64,000 bases of DNA from positions 186,001 to 250,000 of the forward strand of contig NZ_NEVT01000002.1 in the NCBI RefSeq assembly GCF_002261345.1. The letters run 5' to 3'. Under the pieces are notes generated by a model. The model searched no databases. It was not told where the DNA came from and saw only the letters and a list, made by a program, of their open reading frames with translations. Positions 1 to 13,872 of this stretch are shown here, piece after piece (positions within the stretch are counted from its first letter, which is position 1; each line of letters opens with the position of its first letter). The translations under genes and the position numbers were made by a program. This DNA comes from Bordetella genomosp. 2. GTDB lineage: Bacteria > Pseudomonadota > Gammaproteobacteria > Burkholderiales > Burkholderiaceae_B.

Positions 1-120
1 TTGAATTGCACCTTGTTGCAGCTTCCGCGCCTATCCTGAAACGGCGTGATGCCTGAAAAGGTCCTCCCGCTCCCTGGCGGGAGGGTCGGCTCGTTTGCCA
101 ACAACGAACAAGGAGCCCCC

Positions 121-1689
121 ATGCCTGACCATTCCCACTCTATGCGCCGCTGGCCCCGCGCGGCCCTGGTCGCCGCGCTCGGCGCCGGCTTTGCCTGCGC
201 ATCCCTGGCGCAGTACCCGCAGCCCTCGATGCGGCTGGTATCGGAAACCCCGGTGGCGGCGTCGCAATCCGCCCTGTCTGCAGAAGAATTGCAGGACATC
301 GCGGTGGATGCTTACCTGTACGCCTATCCCATGGTGCTCATGGAAGCCACCCGCCGGGCCTCGACCCAGGTCCAGACCTCGCTGGCGGGCAAGGCGCCCA
401 TGAACCAGTTCGGCCATCGCACGGTCTTCCCCGACCCGGGCGCCACCGATGTGGCCTGGCCCAGCACCGACATGCTGTATTCCAGCCTCTGGTACGACGT
501 TTCGCGCCAGCCGCTGATCATCCGCGTGCCCGACTCGGGCGGGCGCTACTACGCGATGTCGCTGCTGGACATGTGGACCGACGAATACGCCTCGCGCGGG
601 ACCCGCACCACCGGCAATGGCGAGCAGACCTTCGCCATCGTCGGCCCCCATTGGCAGGGCACGGCGCCGTTCGGCGTCGAAGTGGTGCGCAGCCCGACCT
701 CGATGGGGTGGCTGATCGCCCGCATCCAGACCGGCGGGCAGGCCGAGTATGCCGCCGTGAACCAGTTCCAGGCCGGCATGACGGCTTCGCCGATGGCGGT
801 GGCGCCGCCCGCGCCGACCCTCGCCACGCCGCCGCGCCGCGGCGCGGCCAAGCCGGCGACCTGGCCGCAAAGCCCGTCCAGCCCCGGCTATACCCCCATC
901 GGCGCGCCGTCGACGCTGCCGGCGCCGGTGTCGACCATCACCTGGAGCGCCCAGGGGTCGCCGGGCCAGCAGGTCGCGGCCATGGACCCGGCAACCTTCT
1001 TCACGGTGTTCGCCGAGCTGCTGCGCGCCAACCCGCCGCATGCCAACGACTATGCCATGCTGTCGCGGCTGCGCCGCATCGGCCTGGTCGGTCCGCAGCC
1101 GTTCTCGTACAGCCGGCTCGACCCGGCGGTGCAGCAGGCCCTGGCCGACGCGCTGCCCGTCGCGGGCCGCCGCATCGCCGACGCGGTGCCGCGCCTGGGC
1201 ACGTCCATGAACGGCTGGAATACCGTATTGACCGGCATCGGCACCTACGGCACCGACTACACGCGGCGCGCCGCCGTCGCCTACGCCGGGCTGGGCGCCA
1301 CCACGCCGCACGATGCGCTGTATCCCGTCACCACCATCGACGACGATGGCGAGCTGCTGCGCAGCGACGAAGAGTACGTGCTGCACTTCGACAAAGGCCA
1401 GCTGCCGCCGGCCAATGCCGCGTGGTCGCTGATCCTCTACAACGCCGACCACAACCTGGCGCCCAACCGCATCGGCCGCTATGCGCTGCGCAGCACGGAT
1501 CCGCTGCAGTACAACGCCGACGGCTCGCTGGACATCTACATCCAGCGCGACGATCCGGGGCCGCGCAAGGCGGCGAACTGGCTGCCCGCGCCCGACCGGG
1601 GCAACTTCATGCTGAACATGCGGTTGTACTGGCCGCGCGACATCGCGCTGGACGGCAACTGGGCGCCGCCGCCCGTGCGGGAAGACTGA
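121..1689 (+). CDS. Secreted DUF1254/DUF1214 domain protein
   Basis: 522 aa. The ATG at 121 follows AGGAG at 111-115 and opens a signal peptide (arginine-rich start, hydrophobic stretch ending near ACASLAQ), so the product is probably periplasmic. The N-terminal half has the DUF1254 pattern (DAYLYAYPMVLMEA, MNQFGHRTVFPD, DMLYSSLWYD). The C-terminal part has the DUF1214 pattern (NAAWSLILYN, RYALRSTDPL, DNGS-like turns, NFMLNMRLYWP). Between them lies a Pro/Ala-rich linker around residues 230-290. Related proteins are secreted and have no settled biochemical role. An in-frame upstream ATG at 46 exists but lacks a good ribosome site and would put 25 residues before the signal peptide. A terminator follows the gene, so it is probably separate from the ATP synthase operon. 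Confidence 0.85.
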   Translation: MPDHSHSMRRWPRAALVAALGAGFACASLAQYPQPSMRLVSETPVAASQSALSAEELQDIAVDAYLYAYPMVLMEATRRASTQVQTSLAGKAPMNQFGHRTVFPDPGATDVAWPSTDMLYSSLWYDVSRQPLIIRVPDSGGRYYAMSLLDMWTDEYASRGTRTTGNGEQTFAIVGPHWQGTAPFGVEVVRSPTSMGWLIARIQTGGQAEYAAVNQFQAGMTASPMAVAPPAPTLATPPRRGAAKPATWPQSPSSPGYTPIGAPSTLPAPVSTITWSAQGSPGQQVAAMDPATFFTVFAELLRANPPHANDYAMLSRLRRIGLVGPQPFSYSRLDPAVQQALADALPVAGRRIADAVPRLGTSMNGWNTVLTGIGTYGTDYTRRAAVAYAGLGATTPHDALYPVTTIDDDGELLRSDEEYVLHFDKGQLPPANAAWSLILYNADHNLAPNRIGRYALRSTDPLQYNADGSLDIYIQRDDPGPRKAANWLPAPDRGNFMLNMRLYWPRDIALDGNWAPPPVRED

Positions 1690-1722
1690 TCCCCCCGGGG
1701 GCAGCCCGCCCCTTCGCCCGCC

Positions 1723-1761
1723 AAGCGGCGCCGGAGTCATCCGGCGCCGCTTTCTTCATTT
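1723..1761 (+). terminator. Rho-independent terminator after the DUF1254 gene
   Basis: A perfect 12-bp stem (AAGCGGCGCCGG with its complement) closes a 6-nt loop and is followed by TTCTTCATTT. It lies 33 bp after the stop codon and separates this gene from atpI. Confidence 0.75.
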
Positions 1762-1789
1762 GCCGGCGCAAAACGAATCACGCTATACT
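1760..1789 (+). promoter_or_regulatory. Candidate sigma-70 promoter of the atp operon
   Basis: TTGCCG at 1760-1765 and TATACT at 1784-1789 are separated by 18 bp. The pair sits just after the upstream terminator and about 80 bp before atpI, where the operon promoter is expected. Assigned by eye only. Confidence 0.45.
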
Positions 1790-1868
1790 CTACGGGTTTG
1801 ACGCTTGCGGGATAAAAACACGTGGTGACCTACCACGCATGTCGTGTCCGCAAGAGCGGGGAAGCCTG

Positions 1869-2297
1869 ATGCAAAGCCTGGTGGAACAAAATCCGGTGCT
1901 TACCGATGCCGATCGCGCGGCACTCGATGCCCAGGCTTGCCGGGGGCTCTTGTGGGCATTGGCGGCGCAGGGTGCCATGGGCCTCGCGGCGGCGGCAATT
2001 GCAGGGATCATTGCGGGGGCGGCGGCGGGTTTGTCGGCGTTGGCGGGGGCGGGAGCGTATTTCATACCCAATGCGCTGTTTGCATTGCGTCTGCTCATCA
2101 ACGTACTCAAATCGGGTCGAGCCAGTCCCGTTACTTTTTTCCTCGGCGAGATGGTCAAGCTGCTCATGACGGCGCTGCTGTTGTGGCTGCTGTCGCGTGT
2201 GGCGCAAGGCTGGCTGGTGTGGCCGGCGGTGCTGCTGGGCCTGATCTTCACGCTCAAGGGCTATCTCCTGCTGTTGATGTTCCGCAAGTTGTCATAG
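1869..2297 (+). CDS. atpI: ATP synthase subunit I (AtpI)
   Basis: 142 aa with about four hydrophobic segments (near 30-50, 55-75, 90-110 and 115-138). It is the first cistron of the ATP synthase operon, the usual place for atpI, whose product helps assemble the c-ring. The protein is poorly conserved and is identified mainly by length, membrane pattern and position. The start at 1869 follows a GGGGAAG stretch. An in-frame ATG at 1839 would add ten residues that look non-coding. Confidence 0.85.
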   Translation: MQSLVEQNPVLTDADRAALDAQACRGLLWALAAQGAMGLAAAAIAGIIAGAAAGLSALAGAGAYFIPNALFALRLLINVLKSGRASPVTFFLGEMVKLLMTALLLWLLSRVAQGWLVWPAVLLGLIFTLKGYLLLLMFRKLS

Positions 2298-2305
2298 CTG
2301 CTTAG

Positions 2306-3247
<942 letters not shown>

Positions 3248-3317
3248 CCCCGTTTTCCTGGCGCGGGCGCTTGCCCACGCCGGGGCGCAAGATTTTCTTG
3301 CATACCAAGCAGTACCT

Positions 3318-3604
<287 letters not shown>

Positions 3605-3624
3605 GCCCGGCGGTTCATGGCAAC

Positions 3625-3681
3625 GCCCGCCGGCATGAAGGCGGGCCTGACGCCGGCGGCAGCGGAATCGCTCCGCTGCCG
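3625..3681 (+). other. Two tandem stem-loops between atpE and atpF
   Basis: The first stem-loop (3625-3646) pairs GCCCGCC with GGCGGGC over an 8-nt loop. The second (3657-3681) is a perfect 10-bp stem CGGCAGCGGA/TCCGCTGCCG with a 5-nt loop. Neither has a T-run, so they look like mRNA processing, stability or attenuation elements rather than full terminators. They fall where expression must drop from the many-copy c subunit to the two-copy b subunit. Confidence 0.55.
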
Positions 3682-3752
3682 GTCGGCAAAGTATCGAGAG
3701 CTCCGCGACGCCATTGGTGCGGCCGGAGCCGCAAGGTGTTAAAGGAACGACC

Positions 3753-4223
3753 GTGAATCTGAACGCGACGATCTTTTTCCAAATGCTCGTGTTCTTCGTT
3801 CTGGGCTGGTTCACGATGAAATTCGTGTGGCCCCCCCTGACGAAGGCGATGGACGAGCGCCGCCAAAAAATCGCCGACGGCCTGGCCGCCGCCGAGAAGG
3901 GCAAGGCCGACCTGGCCCAAGCCCAAGCGCGCGTCAGTCTGATCGAGGCTTCTGCCAAATCCGAAACCCATGCCCGCATCATCGAGGCCGAAAAGCAGGC
4001 CGCCTCGCTGATCGAGCAGGCTCGCCGCGAAGCCGAAGCCGAGCGCGCCCGCATCGTCGCCCAGGCGGCCCAGGATGCCGCGCAGGAAGTCCAGCGCGCT
4101 CGCGATGCGCTGCGCGACGACGTCGCCGCGCTGGCGGTCAAGGGTGCCGAACAGATCCTCAAGCGCGAGGTCGACGCCCGCGCCCATGCCGAGCTGCTCA
4201 ACCAGCTCAAGGCGCAGCTTTAA
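3753..4223 (+). CDS. atpF: F1Fo ATP synthase subunit b
   Basis: 156 aa. One N-terminal membrane helix ([19 protein letters not shown]) is followed by a long charged alanine-rich coiled coil, the peripheral stalk that ties Fo to F1. The GTG start at 3753 is chosen because it follows AAAGGAACG and gives the family's usual 156 aa. An earlier in-frame start would add 13 unrelated residues. 12 bp separate it from atpH. Confidence 0.95.
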   Translation: MNLNATIFFQMLVFFVLGWFTMKFVWPPLTKAMDERRQKIADGLAAAEKGKADLAQAQARVSLIEASAKSETHARIIEAEKQAASLIEQARREAEAERARIVAQAAQDAAQEVQRARDALRDDVAALAVKGAEQILKREVDARAHAELLNQLKAQL

Positions 4224-4235
4224 TCCGGGAACGCC

Positions 4236-4775
4236 ATGGCTGAACTTTCCACTGTCGCCAGGCCCTACGCCGAGGCGCTTTTCAGCGCGGCGCGCGACGA
4301 CAAGGCCGGCTTGCCGGCCTGGGCCGACCTGATCGGCGAACTGGCCCAGGTGGCCGCCCACCCCGACGTGCGCGAAGCGATGTCCGATCCGCGCCTGGAC
4401 GACGCGCAGCGCGCCCAGCTGTTCATCGGCCTGACCAAGTCGGAACTGCCCCAGGCGGTCCGTAATTTCGTCGAGCTGCTGGTGGCCAACGACCGCCTGC
4501 TGCTGCTGCCGATCATCGCCAAGCAGTTCGTCGCGCTGAAGAATCGTCACGAAGGCACGGCGCAGGCGGAAATCACCAGCGCGTTCGAGCTCAGCGAAGC
4601 CCAGGTCAAGGAACTGGTCGACGCGCTCGAAACCAAATTCGGCCTCAAGCTCAACCCCAGTGTCACCGTCGACGAATCGCTGATCGGCGGCGTGCGCGTG
4701 GCGGTCGGCGACCAGGTGCTCGATACTTCCGTACAAGCCCAATTGGCCCGCTTGCGGGATACCCTGGCCGCCTGA
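4236..4775 (+). CDS. atpH: F1Fo ATP synthase subunit delta
   Basis: 179 aa. The N-terminal helical bundle begins [15 protein letters not shown], the classic start of OSCP/delta subunits. The C-terminal domain contains [21 protein letters not shown], the family signature. It caps the F1 head and binds subunit b. Position and length are standard. Confidence 0.97.
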   Translation: MAELSTVARPYAEALFSAARDDKAGLPAWADLIGELAQVAAHPDVREAMSDPRLDDAQRAQLFIGLTKSELPQAVRNFVELLVANDRLLLLPIIAKQFVALKNRHEGTAQAEITSAFELSEAQVKELVDALETKFGLKLNPSVTVDESLIGGVRVAVGDQVLDTSVQAQLARLRDTLAA

Positions 4776-4818
4776 CGCGCAGACGGCAGGCCAGACAAAC
4801 AGGATTCCAGGAGTCAAT

Positions 4819-6360
<1,542 letters not shown>

Positions 6361-6381
6361 GGCAATGTCTGGCGTAGCGGC

Positions 6382-6420
6382 GGGCCTCGCGCCCGCCCTA
6401 CGGTAGGGCGGGGCGAGCCC
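6382..6420 (+). other. Long stem-loop between atpA and atpG
   Basis: The sequence folds around CGCCCTAcggTAGGGCG and the pairing extends outward to GGGCCTCGC...GCGAGCCC with one or two bulges. It occupies most of the 99-bp gap and has no T-run. It is more likely an mRNA stability or processing element than a terminator, because atpG, atpD and atpC follow on the same strand. Confidence 0.5.
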
Positions 6421-6459
6421 CGGCCGCATCCCGCCAAGCCGTTACAACAGGAAAGCGCA

Positions 6460-8809
<2,350 letters not shown>

Positions 8810-8818
8810 GGATCTCAT

Positions 8819-9244
8819 ATGGCTACCCTGCATGTGGATGTCGTCAGCGCAGAGGAAGCGATCTTCGCCGGCGAGGCGAAGTTCGTGGCGCTGCCTGGCG
8901 AAGCGGGCGAGCTGGGCATCCTGCCCGGCCACACCCCGCTGATTTCGCGCATACGCCCCGGGACGGTCAAGATCGTCCGTGCCGATGGAGCCGAGGAAAA
9001 CATCTTCGTCGCCGGGGGCATCCTGGAAGTGCAGCCGGGCATGGTGACGGTACTGGCCGACACGGCCATCCGCGCCGCCGACCTGGACGAGGCCCGTGCC
9101 GTGGCCGCGCGCGAGAAAGCCGAAGAGGCCCTGCGCAACGCCAAGGACAAGGCCGACATCGCGGTCGTCGAAGCCGAGCTGGCCATGCTGGCGGCCCAGG
9201 CCGTGGCGGCCCGCAAACTGCGCCAGACCCGCAACACGCACTGA
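8819..9244 (+). CDS. atpC: F1Fo ATP synthase subunit epsilon
   Basis: 141 aa. The N-terminal beta-sandwich starts [20 protein letters not shown] and includes [14 protein letters not shown]. The C-terminal two-helix inhibitory domain ([18 protein letters not shown] onward) is present. Last gene of the operon, nine bases after atpD, with a terminator close behind. Confidence 0.97.
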   Translation: MATLHVDVVSAEEAIFAGEAKFVALPGEAGELGILPGHTPLISRIRPGTVKIVRADGAEENIFVAGGILEVQPGMVTVLADTAIRAADLDEARAVAAREKAEEALRNAKDKADIAVVEAELAMLAAQAVAARKLRQTRNTH

Positions 9245-9292
9245 AGCAGCACCGGCGCCGGCCCCTGCGGGGTTGGCGACGCATCATTACGC

Positions 9293-9321
9293 AAGGCGGC
9301 CGAGAGGCCGCCTTTGCTTTT
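9293..9321 (+). terminator. Rho-independent terminator of the atp operon
   Basis: A perfect 9-bp stem AAGGCGGCC/GGCCGCCTT with GAGA loop is followed by TGCTTTT. It lies 49 bp after the atpC stop. Confidence 0.8.
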
Positions 9322-9352
9322 CCAGGCCTGCCCGCGCGGCGCGCCCCCGTCC

Positions 9353-9364
9353 TTATACGTATAA
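9353..9364. promoter_or_regulatory. 12-bp palindrome TTATACGTATAA
   Basis: A perfect AT-rich palindrome lies about 85 bp before the TTG-started regulator gene. It could be an operator or overlap its promoter. No binding protein can be assigned. Confidence 0.35.
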
Positions 9365-9449
9365 CCCGCAGTGTGGGGATTGCGAATATCGCTTTTCAGC
9401 CCTGCAGCGTACGCTTGCCTTTTTTGCATATGTAACGAAGGAGGCTATC

Positions 9450-10241
9450 TTGCGGGAAACTCTCGACTGCGCGGTGCTGATGACACCGGGCCACGAAAGC
9501 TGGGTCAGGGAATGGGTCGCGCAGCACGGCGGGCAGGCCGGCCGGCTGCGGCTGCACGCCCAGGAGCTCTCCACCTTGGCGCCCGGCGCGCCCGACGCGC
9601 AGCTGCTGGGGCGCGCCAGGCTGGCCTTGCGGCGTTTCGACGGCTGCCTGCTGCCGGTGGCGCCCGCCTCGCTCTCCTGGATCCGCACCGCGCTGGCCAA
9701 TGCCGGCTCCGGGCCGCGCACGCCGCTCATCGCGCTGGTGTTCGACATCACCGCGCCCGCCATCCTCGACCTCCTCGCGCTGGGCGCCGCCGACTTCATC
9801 CGCGCGCCGGCCTGTCCGGACGAACTGCGCGCGCGCCTGGTGCGCCTGTGCCGGGCGTCCGGCCACAGCGCCGTGCCGGCCCTGCCGCCCGACGCCTCGC
9901 CCGCCACGCCTTGCGCCATGCAGGAACCCGCAGCCGCCTACGGCGCGCGGGCCGGCCGGCGGCGGCCGCTGTCGCGCGCCCGGCTCGAACGCACCCTGGC
10001 TGCATTGCACGGCCGCGAAGCCGCGCATGTGGACGAGCCCTTCCGCCAGGCCAAGGCGCGAGTGGTCGAAGGCTTCGAGCGCGAGTACCTGCGGCGTGCG
10101 CTGGCTCGCCATGCCGGCAACGTGGCCCAGGCGGCGCGCGCCGCCAGCAAGCACCGGCGGGCGTTCTGGGCCCTGATGCGCAAGCACCGCATCGACGCCG
10201 CGCCCTATCGAAACAGCGCCGAATCCGGCCTCGGGTCATAG
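9450..10241 (+). CDS. Fis-type HTH regulator with degenerate receiver-like domain
   Basis: 263 aa. The TTG start is chosen because AAGGAGG ends five bases before it; no ATG has a comparable site. The N-terminal ~140 residues resemble a response-regulator receiver in layout (TPLIALVFD, LGAADFIRAP, DELRARLVRLC). The phosphoacceptor Asp and the conserved Lys are not where expected (LLPV and RAP instead of LLD and KP), so phosphorylation is unlikely. The C-terminus (FEREYLRRALARHAGNVAQA) is a Fis-family helix-turn-helix as in NtrC-type activators, but there is no AAA+ domain between. The target genes are unknown. It sits between atpC and hemE, with its own leader after the atp terminator. Confidence 0.7.
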   Translation: MRETLDCAVLMTPGHESWVREWVAQHGGQAGRLRLHAQELSTLAPGAPDAQLLGRARLALRRFDGCLLPVAPASLSWIRTALANAGSGPRTPLIALVFDITAPAILDLLALGAADFIRAPACPDELRARLVRLCRASGHSAVPALPPDASPATPCAMQEPAAAYGARAGRRRPLSRARLERTLAALHGREAAHVDEPFRQAKARVVEGFEREYLRRALARHAGNVAQAARAASKHRRAFWALMRKHRIDAAPYRNSAESGLGS

Positions 10242-10347
10242 CGCCGATGCGCCTGGCCGGGGCGCGACCCCCGTACGCTTGCGCGACGTCGGCGTCGCGG
10301 GCCGCACCGAAGGGTAAAATCACGGCTTCCGATTGCGAAGGATAGTC

Positions 10348-11421
10348 GTGTCCGCTGCCCCCTTGAAAAACGATGTATTCCTGCGCGCCCTGTTGCGCGA
10401 ACCCGTGCCGTATACCCCCATCTGGCTGATGCGCCAGGCCGGGCGCTATCTGCCCGAGTACAACGCCACGCGCGCGCGGGCCGGGTCGTTCATGGGGCTG
10501 GCCCAGAACCCCGACTACGCGGCCGAAGTCACGCTGCAGCCGCTGGCGCGCTATGACCTCGACGCGGCCATCCTGTTTTCCGACATTCTCACCGTGCCGC
10601 ATGCCATGGGCCTGGGGCTGGACTTTGCTCCCGGCGAAGGGCCGCGTTTCGCCCGCCCGCTGCGCACCGAAGACGACGTGGCCCGGCTGGCGGTGCCCGA
10701 CATGGAATCGCTGCGCTACGTGTTCGACGCGGTCGCCACCATCCGCCGCGAACTCGACGGCAAGGTGCCGCTCATCGGGTTCGCCGGCAGCCCCTGGACC
10801 ATCGCGTGCTACATGGTGGAAGGCCGCGGCAGCGACGACTACCGCCTGATCAAGACCATGCTCTATGCGCGGCCCGACCTGCTGCATCGCATCCTCGAGA
10901 TCAATGCGCAAGCCACGCTGCAATACCTGAACGCGCAGGTCGCCGCCGGCGCACAGGCCGTCATGCTGTTCGACAGCTGGGGAGGCGTGCTGGCCGACGG
11001 CCTGTTCCAGCAGTTCTCGCTAGCCTATACCCGCAAGGTGGTGGCCGGGCTGACGCGCGAGCACCAGGGCCGCCGCGTGCCCGTCATCGTGTTCACCAAG
11101 GGCGGCGGCCAATGGCTGGAGGACATCGCGCGCTGTGGCTGCGATGCGGTGGGCCTGGACTGGACGGTCAACCTGGGCCAGGCCCGGGCCCGTACCGGCG
11201 ATGCCGTGGCCCTGCAAGGCAACCTCGACCCGATGACCTTGTTCGGCGGCGCTGCGGCCATTCGCGCCGAGGCGCGCCGCACCCTGGACGCCTTCGGCCC
11301 GGTCGGCAGAGGCGGGCACGTGTTCAATCTGGGGCACGGCATTTCCCAGTACACCCCGCCGGAAGCCGTCTCCGAGCTGGTCGACGAAGTGCATGCCTAT
11401 AGCCGCCCGCTGCACGCATAG
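10348..11421 (+). CDS. hemE: Uroporphyrinogen decarboxylase
   Basis: 357 aa cytosolic haem-pathway enzyme that decarboxylates the four acetate side chains of uroporphyrinogen III to give coproporphyrinogen III. The signature [15 protein letters not shown] lies near residue 30, and [16 protein letters not shown] and FNLGHGI follow. The GTG start at 10348 is preceded by GAAGGA. Complete and normal length. Confidence 0.97.
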   Translation: MSAAPLKNDVFLRALLREPVPYTPIWLMRQAGRYLPEYNATRARAGSFMGLAQNPDYAAEVTLQPLARYDLDAAILFSDILTVPHAMGLGLDFAPGEGPRFARPLRTEDDVARLAVPDMESLRYVFDAVATIRRELDGKVPLIGFAGSPWTIACYMVEGRGSDDYRLIKTMLYARPDLLHRILEINAQATLQYLNAQVAAGAQAVMLFDSWGGVLADGLFQQFSLAYTRKVVAGLTREHQGRRVPVIVFTKGGGQWLEDIARCGCDAVGLDWTVNLGQARARTGDAVALQGNLDPMTLFGGAAAIRAEARRTLDAFGPVGRGGHVFNLGHGISQYTPPEAVSELVDEVHAYSRPLHA

Positions 11422-11770
11422 TAAGTGAACGCTTCGCCGCCATGCGCGGCCGATGCGCGTTGTCCAGAAGCACTTGTGCACAGCAGCGAAGCAACTCGGG
11501 ATTACCCCGAATAGTTCTCAATTTTTCTGGAAAAAGTTTATAAGCCATTGAATATAAACAGGAAAACCAGGTCATTTGGGATTTCTTATTAAACTCCACC
11601 GGGATTTTCCTTGGCAGCAGGCAAGGTTGTTGGGTGTTTTTCCCCAAAGTTATCCACAGGCTGCAGCGGCCCGGATATTTCGGTCAGGCGCGACAATCTC
11701 TTAGCGGCAAATTCCAGAATTCACTTTAACTATCGACTGCCTCGCCCCATGTTTTTCTGCACCCACCCCC
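11422..11770. other. AT-rich intergenic region with a DnaA box (hemE-priA)
   Basis: No gene is supported in these 349 bp. The middle (about 11510-11640) is strongly AT-rich for this genome. A perfect DnaA box TTATCCACA lies at 11650-11658, and a one-mismatch box (TTGTGCACA) lies near 11473. The priA promoter should be here. Similarity to a replication-origin element is noted, but boxes are too few to call an origin. Confidence 0.5.
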
Positions 11771-13852
11771 ATGTCTGACGCGTCCGCCGCTGCCGGTTCG
11801 GGCGCCGCGGCCTGGGTGCGCGTGGCGCTCGATGTGCCGCTGCCGGGTCCGTTCGACTACCGCAGTCCGGCCCCGCTGCCGGTGGGCGCGCGCGTCATCG
11901 TGCCGTTCGGGCGCCGCAAGCTGGTGGGCGTGGTGCTGGACAACCCCGCCGAGCCGTCAATCGGGGCGGCGCAGGTGCGCGACATCGAACAGGTGCTGGA
12001 AGACCTGCCGCCGCTGCCGGCAGACTGGCTGCGGCTGGCCCGCTTTGCCGCCGAGTACTACCAGCGGCCGCTGGGCGAAGTGATGCTGCCTGCCATGCCG
12101 CCGCCGCTGCGCAAGCCCTCCGCCTACCAGGGCAAGCGATCGGGGCAGGGCCCAGTGGCCCGGCTGGATGCGCGCAAGCCCAAGGCGCCCGCGGCGCCGG
12201 CGGTGCCCGACCAGGCGCCCGAGCTGAACCCGGACCAGCGTGCCGCCGTCGACGCCGTGGCGGCGCTCGAGGGCTTCAAACCCGTGCTGCTGCACGGCGT
12301 GACGGGCAGCGGCAAGACCGAGGTCTACCTGCACGTGGCGCAGCAGGTGCTGGCCGCGGGTCGCCAGGTATTGCTGCTGGTGCCCGAGATCAACCTGACG
12401 CCGCAGCTGGAGGGCGCTTTGCGGGCGCGCCTCGAATCGGTGCTGGGCCCCGGCGGGCTGGCGGTGCTGCACAGCGGGTTGTCCGACGGCGAGCGTCTGC
12501 AGGCCTGGGCCCGCGCGCAACGCGGCCAGGCCCGCATGCTGCTGGGCACCCGCATGGCGATCTTTGCGCCCATGTCCGAACTGGGCCTGATCGTGGTGGA
12601 CGAGGAACACGACGCGTCGTACAAGCAGCAGGAAGGCCTGCGCTATTCCGCGCGCGACCTGGCGGTCTGGCGGGCGCGCGACCTTGGCATTCCCGTGCTG
12701 CTCGGCTCGGCCACGCCTTCGCTGGAAAGCTGGCATCACGCCGGGCGCGGGCACTACTTGCGCCTGTCGTTGCCGGGGCGCGCCCGCGCCAGCAACCTGC
12801 CGGCCGTGCGGCTGGTGGATACCCGCCGCCTGGCCATGCGCCAGGGGCTGTCGCCGCAACTGGTCGAGGCCATCGGCCAGCGGCTCGAGCGCGGCGAGCA
12901 GTCGCTGGTGTTCCTGAACCGCCGCGGCTATGCGCCGGTGCTGCATTGCGCGTCGTGCGCATGGGTCAGCCATTGCCCGCGCTGCACGGCGTTCACGGTG
13001 CTGCACCGGACCACCGGGCACGGTCACCGCCTGCACTGCCATCATTGCGGCTACCAGGCGCCCGTGCCGCGCGCCTGCCCGGAGTGCGGCGACCAGGATC
13101 TGCAGCCGATGGGGCGCGGCACGCAGCGGGTGGAAGAACACCTGGCCGAACTGTTTCCCGAGGCGCGCATTTCGCGCATCGATGCCGACAGCACCCGGCG
13201 CAAGGGCAGCGCGCAGGCGCTATTCGCCGCGGTGCACGCGGGCGAAGTGGACATCCTGGTGGGCACGCAGATGGTGGCCAAGGGCCACGATTTCGCGCGG
13301 CTCGGCCTGGTGGGCGTGCTCAACGCCGATTCCATGCTGTTTGCCCATGATTTCCGCGCGCCGGAGCGCCTGTTCGCGCAGCTCATGCAGGTGGCGGGCC
13401 GCGCCGGCCGCCATGGCGGCGGCGGCGAGGTGCTGATCCAGACGGGCTACCCCGAGCAGCCGGTTTACCAGGCGCTGCTGCGCCACGACTACGCCGGCTT
13501 CGCGCGCCATGCGCTCGAAGAGCGCGAGACCACCGGCCTGCCGCCTTTCGCGTACCAGGCGCTCTTGACCGCCGAGGCGCGCGAGCTGGCCCAGGCGCTG
13601 GCGTTCCTGCAGCAGGCGCGCGCGCTGGCCGACGGCGGCGGCTTCCCGGGCGCGACCGCGCTCACGCTGTACGATCCGGTGCCGTTGCGGGTGGTGCGCG
13701 TCGCCAATATCGAGCGCGCGCAATTGCTGCTCGAAAGCACCAGCCGCCCGGCGCTGCAGGGCTTCCTGGCGGCGTGGTCGGCGTATTTGCCGGACCTGGC
13801 CGCCGAGGCGCGCGTGCGCTGGCAGCTCGAAGTGGATCCCCTCGAAATCTGA
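11771..13852 (+). CDS. priA: Primosomal replication restart helicase PriA
   Basis: 693 aa superfamily 2 helicase that recognises stalled forks and reloads the replisome. An N-terminal fork-binding domain is followed by Walker A (LLHGVTGSGKTEVYL, near residue 180), the DEEH box (VVDEEHDASYKQQ) and the zinc module with paired cysteines (CASCAWVSHCPRC, CHHCGY, CPECGD). Helicase motifs V-VI (VGTQMVAKGHDF, MQVAGRAGRHG) are intact. It lies 20 bp before rep, so two fork-rescue helicases are transcribed together. Confidence 0.97.
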   Translation: MSDASAAAGSGAAAWVRVALDVPLPGPFDYRSPAPLPVGARVIVPFGRRKLVGVVLDNPAEPSIGAAQVRDIEQVLEDLPPLPADWLRLARFAAEYYQRPLGEVMLPAMPPPLRKPSAYQGKRSGQGPVARLDARKPKAPAAPAVPDQAPELNPDQRAAVDAVAALEGFKPVLLHGVTGSGKTEVYLHVAQQVLAAGRQVLLLVPEINLTPQLEGALRARLESVLGPGGLAVLHSGLSDGERLQAWARAQRGQARMLLGTRMAIFAPMSELGLIVVDEEHDASYKQQEGLRYSARDLAVWRARDLGIPVLLGSATPSLESWHHAGRGHYLRLSLPGRARASNLPAVRLVDTRRLAMRQGLSPQLVEAIGQRLERGEQSLVFLNRRGYAPVLHCASCAWVSHCPRCTAFTVLHRTTGHGHRLHCHHCGYQAPVPRACPECGDQDLQPMGRGTQRVEEHLAELFPEARISRIDADSTRRKGSAQALFAAVHAGEVDILVGTQMVAKGHDFARLGLVGVLNADSMLFAHDFRAPERLFAQLMQVAGRAGRHGGGGEVLIQTGYPEQPVYQALLRHDYAGFARHALEERETTGLPPFAYQALLTAEARELAQALAFLQQARALADGGGFPGATALTLYDPVPLRVVRVANIERAQLLLESTSRPALQGFLAAWSAYLPDLAAEARVRWQLEVDPLEI

Positions 13853-13872
13853 CCCTCGTCTTGTCTACACAC

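Noticed and set aside
31-1740. A long minus-strand open frame opposite the DUF1254 gene
   Set aside because: Mirror frame of a gene with clear signal peptide and domains; composition is typical of antisense GC-rich DNA.
11422-11770. Chromosomal replication origin between hemE and priA
   Set aside because: Only one perfect DnaA box and one near match were seen, with no dnaA, dnaN, rpmH, parAB or mnmG beside it.
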